A stretch of DNA of 64,000 nt from Colocasia esculenta (lineage: Eukaryota; Streptophyta; Magnoliopsida; Alismatales; Araceae): the NCBI GenBank assembly GCA_014218235.1, contig CM024755.1, forward strand, positions 76,740,631-76,804,630. Direction: 5' to 3'. The notes under the pieces are model-generated. The model ran no database searches, had not been told where the DNA came from, and saw nothing but the letters and a program-made list of their open reading frames with translations. This document shows positions 11,371-21,391 of the stretch, piece by piece. The position numbers and the translations under genes were made by a program. Positions within the stretch are counted from its first letter, which is position 1. Each line of letters begins with the position of its first letter.

Positions 11371-13958
11371 TCTTCTGTGGAGCGTATTTCCAATTACCGT
11401 GTATTTCTGAGATATCCTTCTGATGGCCTTCCTTTCTTCGGAAGTGGCTTCCACAGGGTAGGATTGATCTTTACAATACTCAGATATCTCATAATACCAC
11501 GGTTTTTCTTCATCTTCTATCTCTTCTTCTAGCTCTACCATCATAATTTCTGCTTTGCTTCTTCTCTCGGCGTTTATCAACTCCTTCTCTTTAACCCAGA
11601 GGAACCTAGGATCCAAATAGAAAGGAATTTGACGGCGTTCGATCTGAATGCTTGAAAAATCGCCAGGATAAGTCATGTGCATGGTTGCACCAACAGTGGC
11701 AAGGGCGTCAGCCAAAAGGTTTTGGTGATGAGGAATATGGACGAAGACAAGCTTGGTGAACAATTTGGCGTAAGCCGATGCATGTTCTTGATATGGCTTG
11801 AGCTTGGGATCAGTAGTGTGATATTTGGTAAGTACTTGGCGAAGGATCAATTGGCTATCACCTACAATCTGGAGACGTGTCACATCATAATAACAGGCGA
11901 GTTCCAAACCAGCCAATAAAGCTTCATATTCAGCGATATTGTTGGTGGTAGGAAAATTCAATTTACAAACTCGCGAAATAGTGACGCCCTCTGGAGAAAA
12001 TAGGGCTAACCCAATGCCTGTCCCAAAAGAATTTAGAGCGCCGTCGAAGTACAATGTGTACATGCGATCGTCATGATCAATAGACATTAATTCTTCGTCC
12101 AGGAGCTCTGAAATGACTGGATCAATTCGAGGCAATGGGTGATGAGCAAGGTGCTCGGCTATAGCGTAGCCCTTGACAGATTTTTGTTGAATGTAGGTAA
12201 TTTCAAATTGGGAAAGAAAGCTTTGCCAACGTGCTAATCTGTCGGTTAAGACAGATTTCTGAAGCAAGAACTTGATTGGATTGATTCGAGCAATTAAATA
12301 CACTGTGTGGGCAAGGAAATAGTGTTTTAATTTCTGCACTACCCACACAAGCGCGGCACAGATTTTCTCCATGGAACTATATCTCTGTTCACAAGGATTA
12401 AGGAGTTTGGATAAGTAGTAAGCTGCTCTTTCCATGCCTACTTCGTCCACTTGCGCAAGAACAGCTCCTACAGAATCTTCCAGAACAGAAATATAGAGAA
12501 TGAGAGGCTTACCTGGTGTAGGCGGTCTCAGGACAGGCGGATTGGATAGGTAATCTTTAAGCTCATCGAACGCTGCCTGGCATTTCTCATTCCAGCAAAA
12601 TTCAACTCCCGGCTTGGTGAGGTCATAGAAAGGCCTGCACCTTTGGGAATGCTGAGAGATGAATCGACGAATGTATTGCAACCTACCAATCAATCCTCGA
12701 ACTTCTTTCAAATTCTTGGGAGGGAGCATCTCTTTTATTGCCTTCGCCTTATCTGGATCAATCTCTATGCCTCTCTTACTCACAATGAATCCTAACAACT
12801 TACCTACCGACACACCAAATACGCACTTCTTGGGGTTCATTCTCAAATGATAGTCCCTGGTCCTTTGCAAAACCTTAGTTAGAACCCCGGCATGCTCAAC
12901 CGCCGATCTTGACTTGACTACCAGATCGTCTACATACACCTCAACAAATATGTGGATCATGTCATGAAAGATGGCCATCATGGCCCTTTGGTAAGTGGCC
13001 CCAGCATTCTTGAGCCCAAACGGCATGACCACGAAACAATAAGTTCCCCACGGTGTAGTAAACGAGGTCTTGTCTTGGTCTTCTTCCGCCAGCTTAATCT
13101 GATTGTAACCCGAAAATCCATCCATAAAAGACAAAGTTTCGTACCCAGCTGTGTTATCTACCAACACATCGAGGTGAGGTAGAGGGAAATCGTCCTTAGG
13201 ACACGCACGGTTGAGGTCCCGAAAATCAATACAAATTCTAACTTCTCCATCCTTCTTGATAACTGAGACGATGTTTGCCACCCAATTAGGATAAAGTATG
13301 ACTTTGATAAATTTGGCTTTGTGAAGCCTATCAATTTCATCCTTTATCTTCAAAGCTATGAGAGGGTGGAAACGCCTCAACCGTTGCTTGATCGCAATGG
13401 AGCCTGGTTTAAGAGTAAGGTAATGCTCGACTAATGAAGAATCTAAACCTGGCATATCTTCATAACTCCATGCGAAGATGTCCTTGTATTGCCTGAGAAC
13501 TTCCACGATTGCCTCTTCTTCGTCCGGTGACAAATTAGTACTGACGAGGACAATTTTAGGATCTTCTTCAGTTCCCAGGTTAATCTCTTTGGTAATTTCT
13601 TTGACAGCTGGTGATGGTTCATCAAATCTTTTCAGGCCACTGGCGAAAGCATCGGCCTCATCCTCAAATTCCTCATCGCCATCCTTAATTGGGTCCTCAT
13701 CATCCATAATCTCATAAACACCGAACCCATTATCAATATACGAGGCCGACTGCTCGCATTCTATATCTGGCAACTGCAAAGGGTGCTCCATAAATTCGGG
13801 AATTGTTAGGCATGCCTTGCATCTTTGAGCCAAACTAGCCAGATAGCGGTGAGGGATCCTCCTATTCTTGGACTTCCTTTCCGGATCCACCCTTGGCTTA
13901 CTACCCTCATCTAAGCTATTTAAAGGAAATGACGATGCTGAAGAAGAAGAAGCAGAAT

Positions 13959-14154
13959 CCCGCCCATGGGTATTAGGGAAAGCAGTAAAGGAAGAATTTA
14001 CAGGAGAAAAAGTAGAGTCCCGCCCATGGGTATTAGGGAAAGCAGTAAAGGAAGAATTTACAGGAGAAAAAACAGAGTCTCGCCCATGGGTATTAGGGAA
14101 AGCAGTAAAGGAAGAATTTACAGGAGAAAAAGCAGAGTCCTGCCCATGGGTATT
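13959..14154 (-). repeat. 60-bp in-frame tandem repeat in Tat pol, part 1
   Basis: Units start at 13959, 14019, 14079 and 14139; each begins CCCGCCCATGGGTATTAGGG on the plus strand. The unit length is divisible by three and encodes a 20-residue repeat (core FPNTHGRDS, then FSPVNSSF) in the same frame as RT. The fourth unit is cut by C1 and resumes at 25467. Confidence 0.9.
14150..14154. repeat. Left target-site duplication of C1 (GTATT)
   Basis: GTATT precedes the C1 LTR start (TGAAGGATCG) and is repeated at 25462-25466 right after the other LTR end (ACCCAACA). It falls within a unit of the 60-bp repeat, so the insertion point is unambiguous. Confidence 0.95.
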
Positions 14155-15901
14155 TGAAGGATCGAAATAAATGTGTGGAAAAGATCTAGAAGGGGGGGGA
14201 TGAATAGATCTTAGCCATTTTTGCGGAAGCTTAAATAATTTTAAAACTATTTAGAATCAGAGGCAATAATTTCAGTGAAAAGCTGCTGATCTGATTAGAT
14301 TGGAGTGAGTTGAAAAACTTAGATGAGAATCAAGTTGATTAAGTGAATTAGAAACAAGTCCTATGCAAGCATCTAGCGGATGAACCAGTCAAACCACAGA
14401 ACACAAATGCACAAGGATTTTTAGGTGGTTCGGAAATCACCCATGTGATTCCTACATCCACCCCTCACAACCCGTGAGGATTCACTAACACAACTGGGTA
14501 ACACACCCACTGGAGCCTGACAACTCCAACACTGAAGAGCTTACAACTCACACCACTTCTAGAGCAAGACTACTCTAGAACAACTGAGCAAGACTGCTCA
14601 ACACACACTTGAGTTTGACAACTCAACACTGAGCGCACCGGCTCACAACAAACTGAGCACAAGGCTCACACATAGACTTGCTAGACACCAACTTAAGACA
14701 AGATCTCCTAGCAACAGATCTAGTCGAAATTTGAGAACACTAATGAGAATTATGCAGAAGCACTTGCATAATCTCAAGAGATATCTCAGAAGAACAAAAG
14801 TAAAGTAAAAGGTATTGAATGACTTCGTTCTTCAAGTGTACTCCCTTGTAGAAGCTTGAATTGGGAAGAAGCTTGTAAACATGAAGTCCAAGACGATGCT
14901 CTGCAATCTGGGAGGTTGGACCTTCCTTGAATTCTTCTCCAACGATGGCTTCTACCTGATCTACTTCCTTGAGATGCTTCAGAGGCTTCTTTAAAGATCA
15001 AACCACAATTCTCACACCTTGAATTGGTGAGAAGAGGTGTTCAGGAGACTCCAGGAAGCAGAGGAGGGAGACACGAACTCTTATGGCCGCCAGGAATTTT
15101 TCCGGAGACTCTAAGAGGTTAGTTGGGTCTCTCTCTTTGAAGGGAGGCCAAAAGGAGCCTTTTATACCCTTAGGATTCCAAAGATACCCTTTTAGGGTAC
15201 AAGGGCACGCTTCCCTAGGAAGATTCTGATCGCCCTAGAAGGACACGTGGCAGCCATCAGCTCTTAGGATGAAAAGTTTCCGTAGTGTGTCGACCTGCCC
15301 TGGTGGTTGTGTCGACACACTGTTCCAAAGATAGAAGAATCTGTTCTGGGAGAAAGGTCCCGTGTCGACCTGCTCTTGAGTGTGTCGACCTGCTGTCCCA
15401 ATTCCTCAAACTGGCTGTTCTGGGAACTGGGTCTAGTGTCGACCTGCCCTGGGAGTGTGTCGACCTGCTGTCCCAATTCCTCAAACTGGCTGTTCTGGGA
15501 ACTGGGTCTAGTGTCGACCTGCCCTGGGAGTGTGTCGACCTGGGTACCCTTGATCTCTGGAAAACTGCCACTCGTGTCGACACACTCTTGACATGTGTCG
15601 ACACACTCTTGACATTTTTGCACAATTTCTCTTTGAGTCTGTGTTGATGTGTCGACACCATTGATGGGTGTGTCGACACATCTTTTGCATAAAAAGTTTG
15701 TACCTGAAAAATAAACACATATATCATTAGTTAAATGATTTATCATTACCACAAATGATAAATGTGGTTTGAAAAATGCTTTTTGAGCATGACTTTCAGG
15801 TATGATGCTTTTGACATGTTCCAATTAAATTGCTTTAAGAACACTTCTTGTCATCATCAAAATAGGAGGGAAATGATATGAATTAGACATTCAACCCAAC
15901 A
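14155..15901 (-). repeat. 3' LTR of C1
   Basis: This 1747-bp LTR pairs with 23716-25461. On the minus strand it begins TGTTGGGTTG and ends CGATCCTTCA. At 15287-15690 it holds a cluster of GTGTCGAC motifs, including two copies of a 75-bp unit (15382-15456, 15457-15531). Cys/Asp- and Ser/Thr/His-rich ORFs over this cluster on both strands are repeat artefacts. Confidence 0.95.
15382..15531. repeat. 75-bp tandem duplication in the C1 LTR
   Basis: Two identical 75-bp units begin GTGTCGACCTGCTGTCCC. The same pair is in the other LTR at 24942-25091. Each unit has two GTCGACCTG words. Confidence 0.95.
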
Positions 15902-15914
15902 ATCTCCCCCTTTT
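15902..15914 (-). other. C1 polypurine tract
   Basis: On the minus strand AAAAAGGGGGAGAT lies directly before the LTR start TGTTGGG. This is the position and composition expected of the primer for plus-strand DNA synthesis. The identical tract precedes the C2 3' LTR. Confidence 0.9.
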
Positions 15915-16250
15915 TGATGATGGCAACATTAAATCCATATTTGAATGTGGTTTTGATGAAGTGTGATTTTTAAGCAATTTTTATTGATTAAGTTTTGTTT
16001 TTCTTTTGTTCATACTTGTCAATGTCCTTTTGATATTGTTCAGTAACAATTGATGATATTTTTGTGAGATACAACGTTACTTGAAATTAGAAGATTTGTG
16101 CACACAAGTCAACAATTGAACAAGTATTCACACACAAATACAAAAATTTGTATTGAAGCCAAACAACCATTTCATGTCATTCATTTCATTCAAAAGATCA
16201 TTACAATTCATTCAATCTTCTCCCCCTTTGACATTATCAAAAAAAGTACA

Positions 16251-16430
16251 TTAGGTAGAAGATGGAGGAGGAGGAGGAATTGGAGCTAGAAGCATTTCAA
16301 TATCTGACAATCTCTTATCCATTGACTTCATGCTTGACTTTATCTGTTCATGGATAGTTGTCAGCCGAGTGTGAAGATAATGCTCCATTCTATCAGAATG
16401 TTCTATGCAGAGGTACACTGCCCCGCAGGA
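16251..16430 (-). pseudogene. C1 env-like ORF remnant (C-terminal end only)
   Basis: The minus strand encodes a tail (LHTRLTTIHEQIKSSMKSMD, then RLSDIEMLLAPIPPPPPS) that aligns with the last ~45 residues of the C2 env-like protein (LHTRLSAIQAQMKFSLTSME ... IPIPPPPPPH). Upstream of about 16430 the similarity stops, and GTCGAC-rich sequence like that before the C2 ORF follows (16485-16563). The simplest reading is an internal deletion of nearly the whole ~670-codon ORF, leaving its 3' end and leader. Poly-proline at the C terminus is conserved between the copies. Confidence 0.75.
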
Positions 16431-16563
16431 ACAACAAGGGTTTAAGGTGAACCCGAAAGATTTGAAAAAGTTCTGGCAAGAAGGCAGTGTCGACACATGA
16501 GGAAGGGTGTGTCGACCTGACTGGAATTATGTGTCGACACGAGAGAGGATTGTGTCGACACAG

Positions 16564-18214
16564 CCTTTGAGAGAAATGAGAATTTTTGAGAGGAAATTTT
16601 TGAGAAATTTGGGGACATCTTTATAATGATAAATAATGAGAGGAATTATCATTTGAAGGATTTTTAAGAGGCCTAAAAATTCATTTGCTGTATTTTACAA
16701 AAATTCATTACAGTTCAAGTATTTCATACAATTTCCAACAGGATATTAGCATTCCAAGACTTGAATCAACAAAATGATAAATTGAGGGATATAATGTATC
16801 TTACAATCAACCAAAATCTGCCATGTTTCTCAATTTTCAAGAGTTAAAGATATCATCTAGACTAAACACAGTTGTGTTGAAAGTAAAACACAAACTTAAA
16901 GAACAACTTGATGAAGGAGGAAGATGATTCTTTCTAAACAAATCTCCAATAATTTTCATATTTTTGTTCTTTTAACAAACTATCAAATGATGTAAATCTC
17001 TTTCACTCAAGTACTAGTGCTTTTTACACACCATAGTCCCTGGATACTCAAGATGTAGGCATTGTCAAGTCTCAAAGGGGTAAATGATGACTTTTTGACA
17101 TGAAAATATACGTTTTTTAGACGCCAATGTTCCCAGTTACTCAGTCATCATCAAAAAGCATAGCACATAATTGCTTAAATTTTGAGGTTATTTTCAATTT
17201 GGATCCCCTTTGAACAGAGTTAACAAGAATGCCTCATGACATGCATAGCACTTCATTCATTGTGAAGGTGTGCAGTTTCTCAGCACAGATGTCATTGCTC
17301 TGTTGAATTTTACAAGATTTTGGAGAGTTTGTAGGATAGAATTCAAATACATCCAGCCATCAGTTGCAAACAAGGTAATGTTTTAAGTTCAAGACATAAT
17401 TGTAATTTAGTTTAGGAAGAGATCTGAGTTTCTGTGGATTGAGAGACATAGTGGAAAGTTGATTAGTAAAAAATATAATGTATCACTCAAGGTTCACTTT
17501 GAGACTCTAGAATTTAGAATGAGGACATCATGCAAGGAATTGATGAAATGCAAGAAGGGTTCTGAAATTTGCAAAAAGATGACTTGTGAATTTTCTAGCT
17601 CCCCCTGAGATGATGATTTCAATCATTTTTCATCAAAATAAAGAATGTTTCTTTTTTTTTTTTGAAATCAGAAAGAATGTTTCTTTTTGGATAACAAAGA
17701 TTTCTTCTCAACAATTGTATATTCATTTCTTGGTACTTGGCGGAGACATATACTCTCGCATAGTGAAAGTGTCCAAACAAGCATAACCTGTCCTTCTCCA
17801 AGTCACCATTTGATATACCAAGAGATTTCAATACAATAAGAGTTGAAGAATTCATTATCAGAAAGAAATGAAGGTTAAAACTGTGCAAGTTTTGAAATCA
17901 GAAAAAGACATTCTCTTTGAACAATAAAAGCTCCCCCTCAACTATTGCATATTGACTTCTTAGTACTTGGTGGAGATATGTTCTCACGCATAGTGAAGGT
18001 GTCTAGACAAGCATAGTCTGTCCTTCTCCAAATCACTATTTGATATACCAAGAAGTTTCAACACAATCAGAAGTGAAGAATTTATTGTAAAAAAGGGAAA
18101 TGGAATTGGAATAGAGAGAGATATGAGCAATGTAGCTTGAGGAAGCAAGGAGTTATGAAATACAAAGAACTCCCCCTTAGACAAAGCATCATTCAACCCA
18201 AACTTTAAGAGAGA
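16564..18214 (-). other. C1 untranslated spacer after pol, with internal duplication
   Basis: This stretch corresponds to 32801-34200 of C2. No gene is visible. A segment of about 200-225 bp occurs twice with divergence (about 17642-17867 and 17892-18093, each containing CTTGGTACTTGG/CTTAGTACTTGG and GTCCTTCTCCAA) but only once in C2 (about 32930-33130). Several AGGGGGAG words (near 17600, 17931 and 18171 on the minus strand) resemble the polypurine tract. Confidence 0.65.
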
Positions 18215-21200
18215 TCAGAAGGATGGACATTTACAAAGACCAAGTTCTCTCCTTAAAGATGAGAATCTATTTTCAGGAAGGGGTTTTGTGAATATGTCTG
18301 CAATTTGTTTTTCAGTTACAATAAAATGGAGTTCAAAAGATTTCTTGGCAACCTCATCTCTCAAGAAATGATGCCTGATTTCAATGTGTTTTGTTCTAGA
18401 ATGCTGAATGGGGTTTTTAGAAAGATTGATTGCACTTGTGTTATCACATAGGATGGGTACACACCCTAACTCTTGGTTGTAATCAAGAAGTTGATGTTTC
18501 ACCCAGAGAATCTGAGTTCCACATCTACCTGCTGCAACATATTTAGCTTCTGCTGTTGACAGAGCCACTGAATGTTGCTTCTTAGAAGCCCAAGAAATAA
18601 GGCACCCACCTAGAAATACACACAAGCCACTTGTGCTTTTTCTATCTAACTTACACCCAGCATAATCAGCATCACAATAGGCAAACAATTCTAACTTGCA
18701 ACCAGCAGGATACCAAATTCCTAAGTCACATGTTCCAACAAGATATTTAAAAATTCTTTTCACAGCAAGCATATGACTTTCTTTAGGATTTGATTGGAAT
18801 CTAGCACATAAGCACACACAAAACTGAATGTCAGGTCTAGAAGTAGTAAGGTAGAGCAGAGAGCCAATCATACCTCTGTAGGTCTTTGGATCTACTGACT
18901 TACCAGATGGGTCTTCTTCTAGCTTAGCATTTATTGCAATGGGTGTGCTTGAATGTTTAAGGTTCTGATAGTCAAACCTTTTCAGTAGCTCCTTGACATA
19001 TTTGGTTTGACTGATGAAGATACCTTCATTCGTTTGGTTAACCTGCAACCCCAAAAAGAATGTTAAGTCTCCCATTAAGCTCATTTCAAATTCATTCTGC
19101 ATTTGATTTGAAAATTCAGTGCAAAGGCCTTTATTGGTGGAGCCAAAAATTATGTCATCAACATAAATTTGGACCACAATTATTTGATTTTTTACTGTTT
19201 TAGTGAACAATGTTTGATCAACATTACCTCTAGAATATCCTTTTTCAAGTAAAAAGGAACTCAAACGATCATACCAAGCTCTTGGAGCTTGTTTAAGACC
19301 ATAGAGTGCCTTATTAAGCTTGAAAACATGGTTAGGATATTTTTCATTATCAAATCCAGGAGGTTGTTCAACAAACACATTTTCCTTTATATATCCATTT
19401 AGAAATGCACTTTTAACATCCATTTGAAAGACTTTGAAATTCATGGAGGATGCAAAAGCAAGGAAAATTCTCACAGCTTCTAGTCTAGCTACAGGGGCAT
19501 AAGATTCTTCAAAGTCAATTCCAAATTCTTGGTTATACCCCTTTGCAACTAGCCTAGCTTTGTTTCTTATTACTTGACCAGCTTCATTCAATTTATTTCT
19601 GAAAACCCATCTAGTGCCAATCACTGTTTGGTCACTAGGTCTAGGCACTAATTCCCACACTTGATTTCTTTCAAATTGATGAAGTTCATCATGCATAGCA
19701 TTAATCCAATCAGAACTGGATAAGGCTTCATCAATTGACTTGGGTTCAATTTGGGAAATTAGAGCTAGTGAGTCTTCTTCAATGTTTTGCAAAAAGGATG
19801 ATCTGGTCCTAACTCTATCATTTAGATTGCCAACTATACTATCTAATGGGTGATCTCTTAGAAATCGAGGTTCAGAAATTACCTGTTGAGAGGTACCCAC
19901 TTCTGAATCAGTATTACCTGAACCATTTGGAGATTGTGAGTTGTTGTTCAGGTTTTCTTCAATGTTATTACTCTCCTCAACGGTTGGTGAAGAATCCACA
20001 ATGAGGTCATCCTCTTCATTGTCTTGTTTTTCCCTGCAAGATTTAGAATCATTAGTGGAAAAGGAGTTTTCATCAAAAATAACATGTGGAGATTCTTCAA
20101 TAGATTTGGTTTTTATTATGTACACTTTGAAGGCCCTTGACACTTCAGAATAGCCAAGGAAGATAGCTTCCTGACTCTTAGCATCAAACTTGTCAAGGTT
20201 TTCTTTGTTATTATTGTGAACATAGCATTTGCACCCAAAGACTTTAAAATAGGAAACAGTTGGCTTTTTGTTTTTCAATAATTCATAGGGGGTTTTCTTG
20301 ATTTTTGGTCTGACCAATGCTCTATTGAGTATGTGATTTGCTGTGTTCACAGCTTCAGCCCAGAAGGATTTGGGTAAATTACTCTCAAGAAGCATGGTTC
20401 TAGCCATTTCCACAAGAGTTCTGTTCTTTCTTTCCACAACTCCATTTTGTTCTGGAGTTCTTGGTGAAGAAAACTTGTGGAATATCTGAAATTCAGCACA
20501 AAAATCAGAAAAGGATGTGTTTTCAAATTCACCCCCATGATCAGTTAAGATGTTTTTGATTTTATATGGATAAGTGGTTAAGACAGTGGTACAAAAGTTC
20601 CTGAATTCAAGGCATGCATCACTTTTGTGAGATAGAAAAATAACCCAGGTAAATCTAGTAAAGTCATCAATGATTACAAATCCATATCTTTTGCCACTCA
20701 AGCTTAGAACTCTTGTTGGCCCAAAGAGGTCCATGTGAAGAAGTTCTAGTGGCTTAGATGTGAGTACATCATTGAAGACTTTAAAGGATTTTCTAGTTTG
20801 TTTTCCTTTAGCACAGATCCCACAAATTTGACCTTCAACACTAGAAAAGGATTCAGGAAGACCTTTAACCAAATTCAATCTTAACAACTTATTCATTGTT
20901 CTGAAGCTTGCATGGCCAAGTCTTTTGTGCCAAGTCCATGCAATTTCATCTTTATTTGCAACAAAACAAAGATTTTCAGAAAAGTTTTTATTAAGGTTGA
21001 TCATGTAGACATTGTTTTCTCTTTTTCCAAAGAATTTGATTTTATCAGTTGATGAATCTATTATCTTGCAAAAATCAGATTCAAACACAACTTTGTGACC
21101 TTTGTCACATAGTTGGCTGATACTGAGCAAATTATAGTCAAGTCCATCAACTAACAAGACATTATCTACAGAGTTTGAAGAAGTTTGACCAACCTTACCA

Positions 21201-21391
21201 GATCCAATGATCTTTCCTTTATTTTTACCTCCAAAGGTGACTGACCCTCCCTCCTTTTCAAGCAGGAATGAGAATTTGGCTCTATCTCCAGTCATATGTC
21301 GTGAACACCCACTGTCAAGAAACCATACATTTGTGTTGGGTGCACGACTTCCCTGCAACAAGATCAGTGGAGAGAAGATTTTGGTACCCAA
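18215..21391 (-). CDS. pol: C1 pol: protease, integrase, reverse transcriptase, RNase H (intact)
   Basis: One uninterrupted ORF of about 1058 codons. In order: aspartic protease site WFLDSGCSRHMTG (residue ~25); pre-integrase zinc module (WHKRLGHASF ... CGICAKGKQTRKSF); integrase core (LHMDLFGPT, ILTDHGGEFEN, PEQNGVVERKNRTL); RT (VKSAFLNGYIKENV and the catalytic YVDDIIFGSTN); Copia RNase H (AYCDADYAGCKLDRKSTSG, LSTAEAKYVAAG, CDNTSAINLSKNP); end LRRELGLCKCPSF. This is the full Copia order and all catalytic residues I can check are present. The gag frame upstream ends in a TGA and is in a different frame, so how pol would be translated is unclear. It is the only intact polyprotein in the window. 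Confidence 0.95.
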   Translation of the reverse strand: MGTKIFSPLILLQGSRAPNTNVWFLDSGCSRHMTGDRAKFSFLLEKEGGSVTFGGKNKGKIIGSGKVGQTSSNSVDNVLLVDGLDYNLLSISQLCDKGHKVVFESDFCKIIDSSTDKIKFFGKRENNVYMINLNKNFSENLCFVANKDEIAWTWHKRLGHASFRTMNKLLRLNLVKGLPESFSSVEGQICGICAKGKQTRKSFKVFNDVLTSKPLELLHMDLFGPTRVLSLSGKRYGFVIIDDFTRFTWVIFLSHKSDACLEFRNFCTTVLTTYPYKIKNILTDHGGEFENTSFSDFCAEFQIFHKFSSPRTPEQNGVVERKNRTLVEMARTMLLESNLPKSFWAEAVNTANHILNRALVRPKIKKTPYELLKNKKPTVSYFKVFGCKCYVHNNNKENLDKFDAKSQEAIFLGYSEVSRAFKVYIIKTKSIEESPHVIFDENSFSTNDSKSCREKQDNEEDDLIVDSSPTVEESNNIEENLNNNSQSPNGSGNTDSEVGTSQQVISEPRFLRDHPLDSIVGNLNDRVRTRSSFLQNIEEDSLALISQIEPKSIDEALSSSDWINAMHDELHQFERNQVWELVPRPSDQTVIGTRWVFRNKLNEAGQVIRNKARLVAKGYNQEFGIDFEESYAPVARLEAVRIFLAFASSMNFKVFQMDVKSAFLNGYIKENVFVEQPPGFDNEKYPNHVFKLNKALYGLKQAPRAWYDRLSSFLLEKGYSRGNVDQTLFTKTVKNQIIVVQIYVDDIIFGSTNKGLCTEFSNQMQNEFEMSLMGDLTFFLGLQVNQTNEGIFISQTKYVKELLKRFDYQNLKHSSTPIAINAKLEEDPSGKSVDPKTYRGMIGSLLYLTTSRPDIQFCVCLCARFQSNPKESHMLAVKRIFKYLVGTCDLGIWYPAGCKLELFAYCDADYAGCKLDRKSTSGLCVFLGGCLISWASKKQHSVALSTAEAKYVAAGRCGTQILWVKHQLLDYNQELGCVPILCDNTSAINLSKNPIQHSRTKHIEIRHHFLRDEVAKKSFELHFIVTEKQIADIFTKPLPENRFSSLRRELGLCKCPSF

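Larger units (their letters stand above)
11341..14154 (-). pseudogene. pol: Tat reverse transcriptase, RNase H and second RNase H (pol, central part)
   Basis: Read from 14154 down. The N-terminal part is a 20-residue repeat. Next come the RT motifs (ICIDFRDLNRACPKDDFPLP, SFMDGFSGYNQI, MPFGLKNAGATYQ and the catalytic YVDDLVVKS), the connection and RNase H, and then a further RNase H-like domain (YTLYFDGALNSFGTGIGLAL ... NNIAEYEALLAGLELA). Two RNase H domains in tandem are a known mark of the Tat lineage. The reading frame is open from the C1 insertion edge (14154) to 11341, so an apparent start at 13890 (a GTG codon) is not real. Upstream coding is at 25467-25699 and 38578-38696, split by C1 and C2. 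Premature stops are absent here, in contrast to gag-pro. The ORF ends by the frameshift described for integrase. Confidence 0.92.

Noticed and set aside
15257..15824. Ser/Thr/Asp-rich ORFs on both strands over the C1 LTR (also 24817-25384)
   Set aside because: They follow the 75-bp repeat and GTCGAC cluster, which keep all frames open; no start context or conservation apart from the LTR copy itself.
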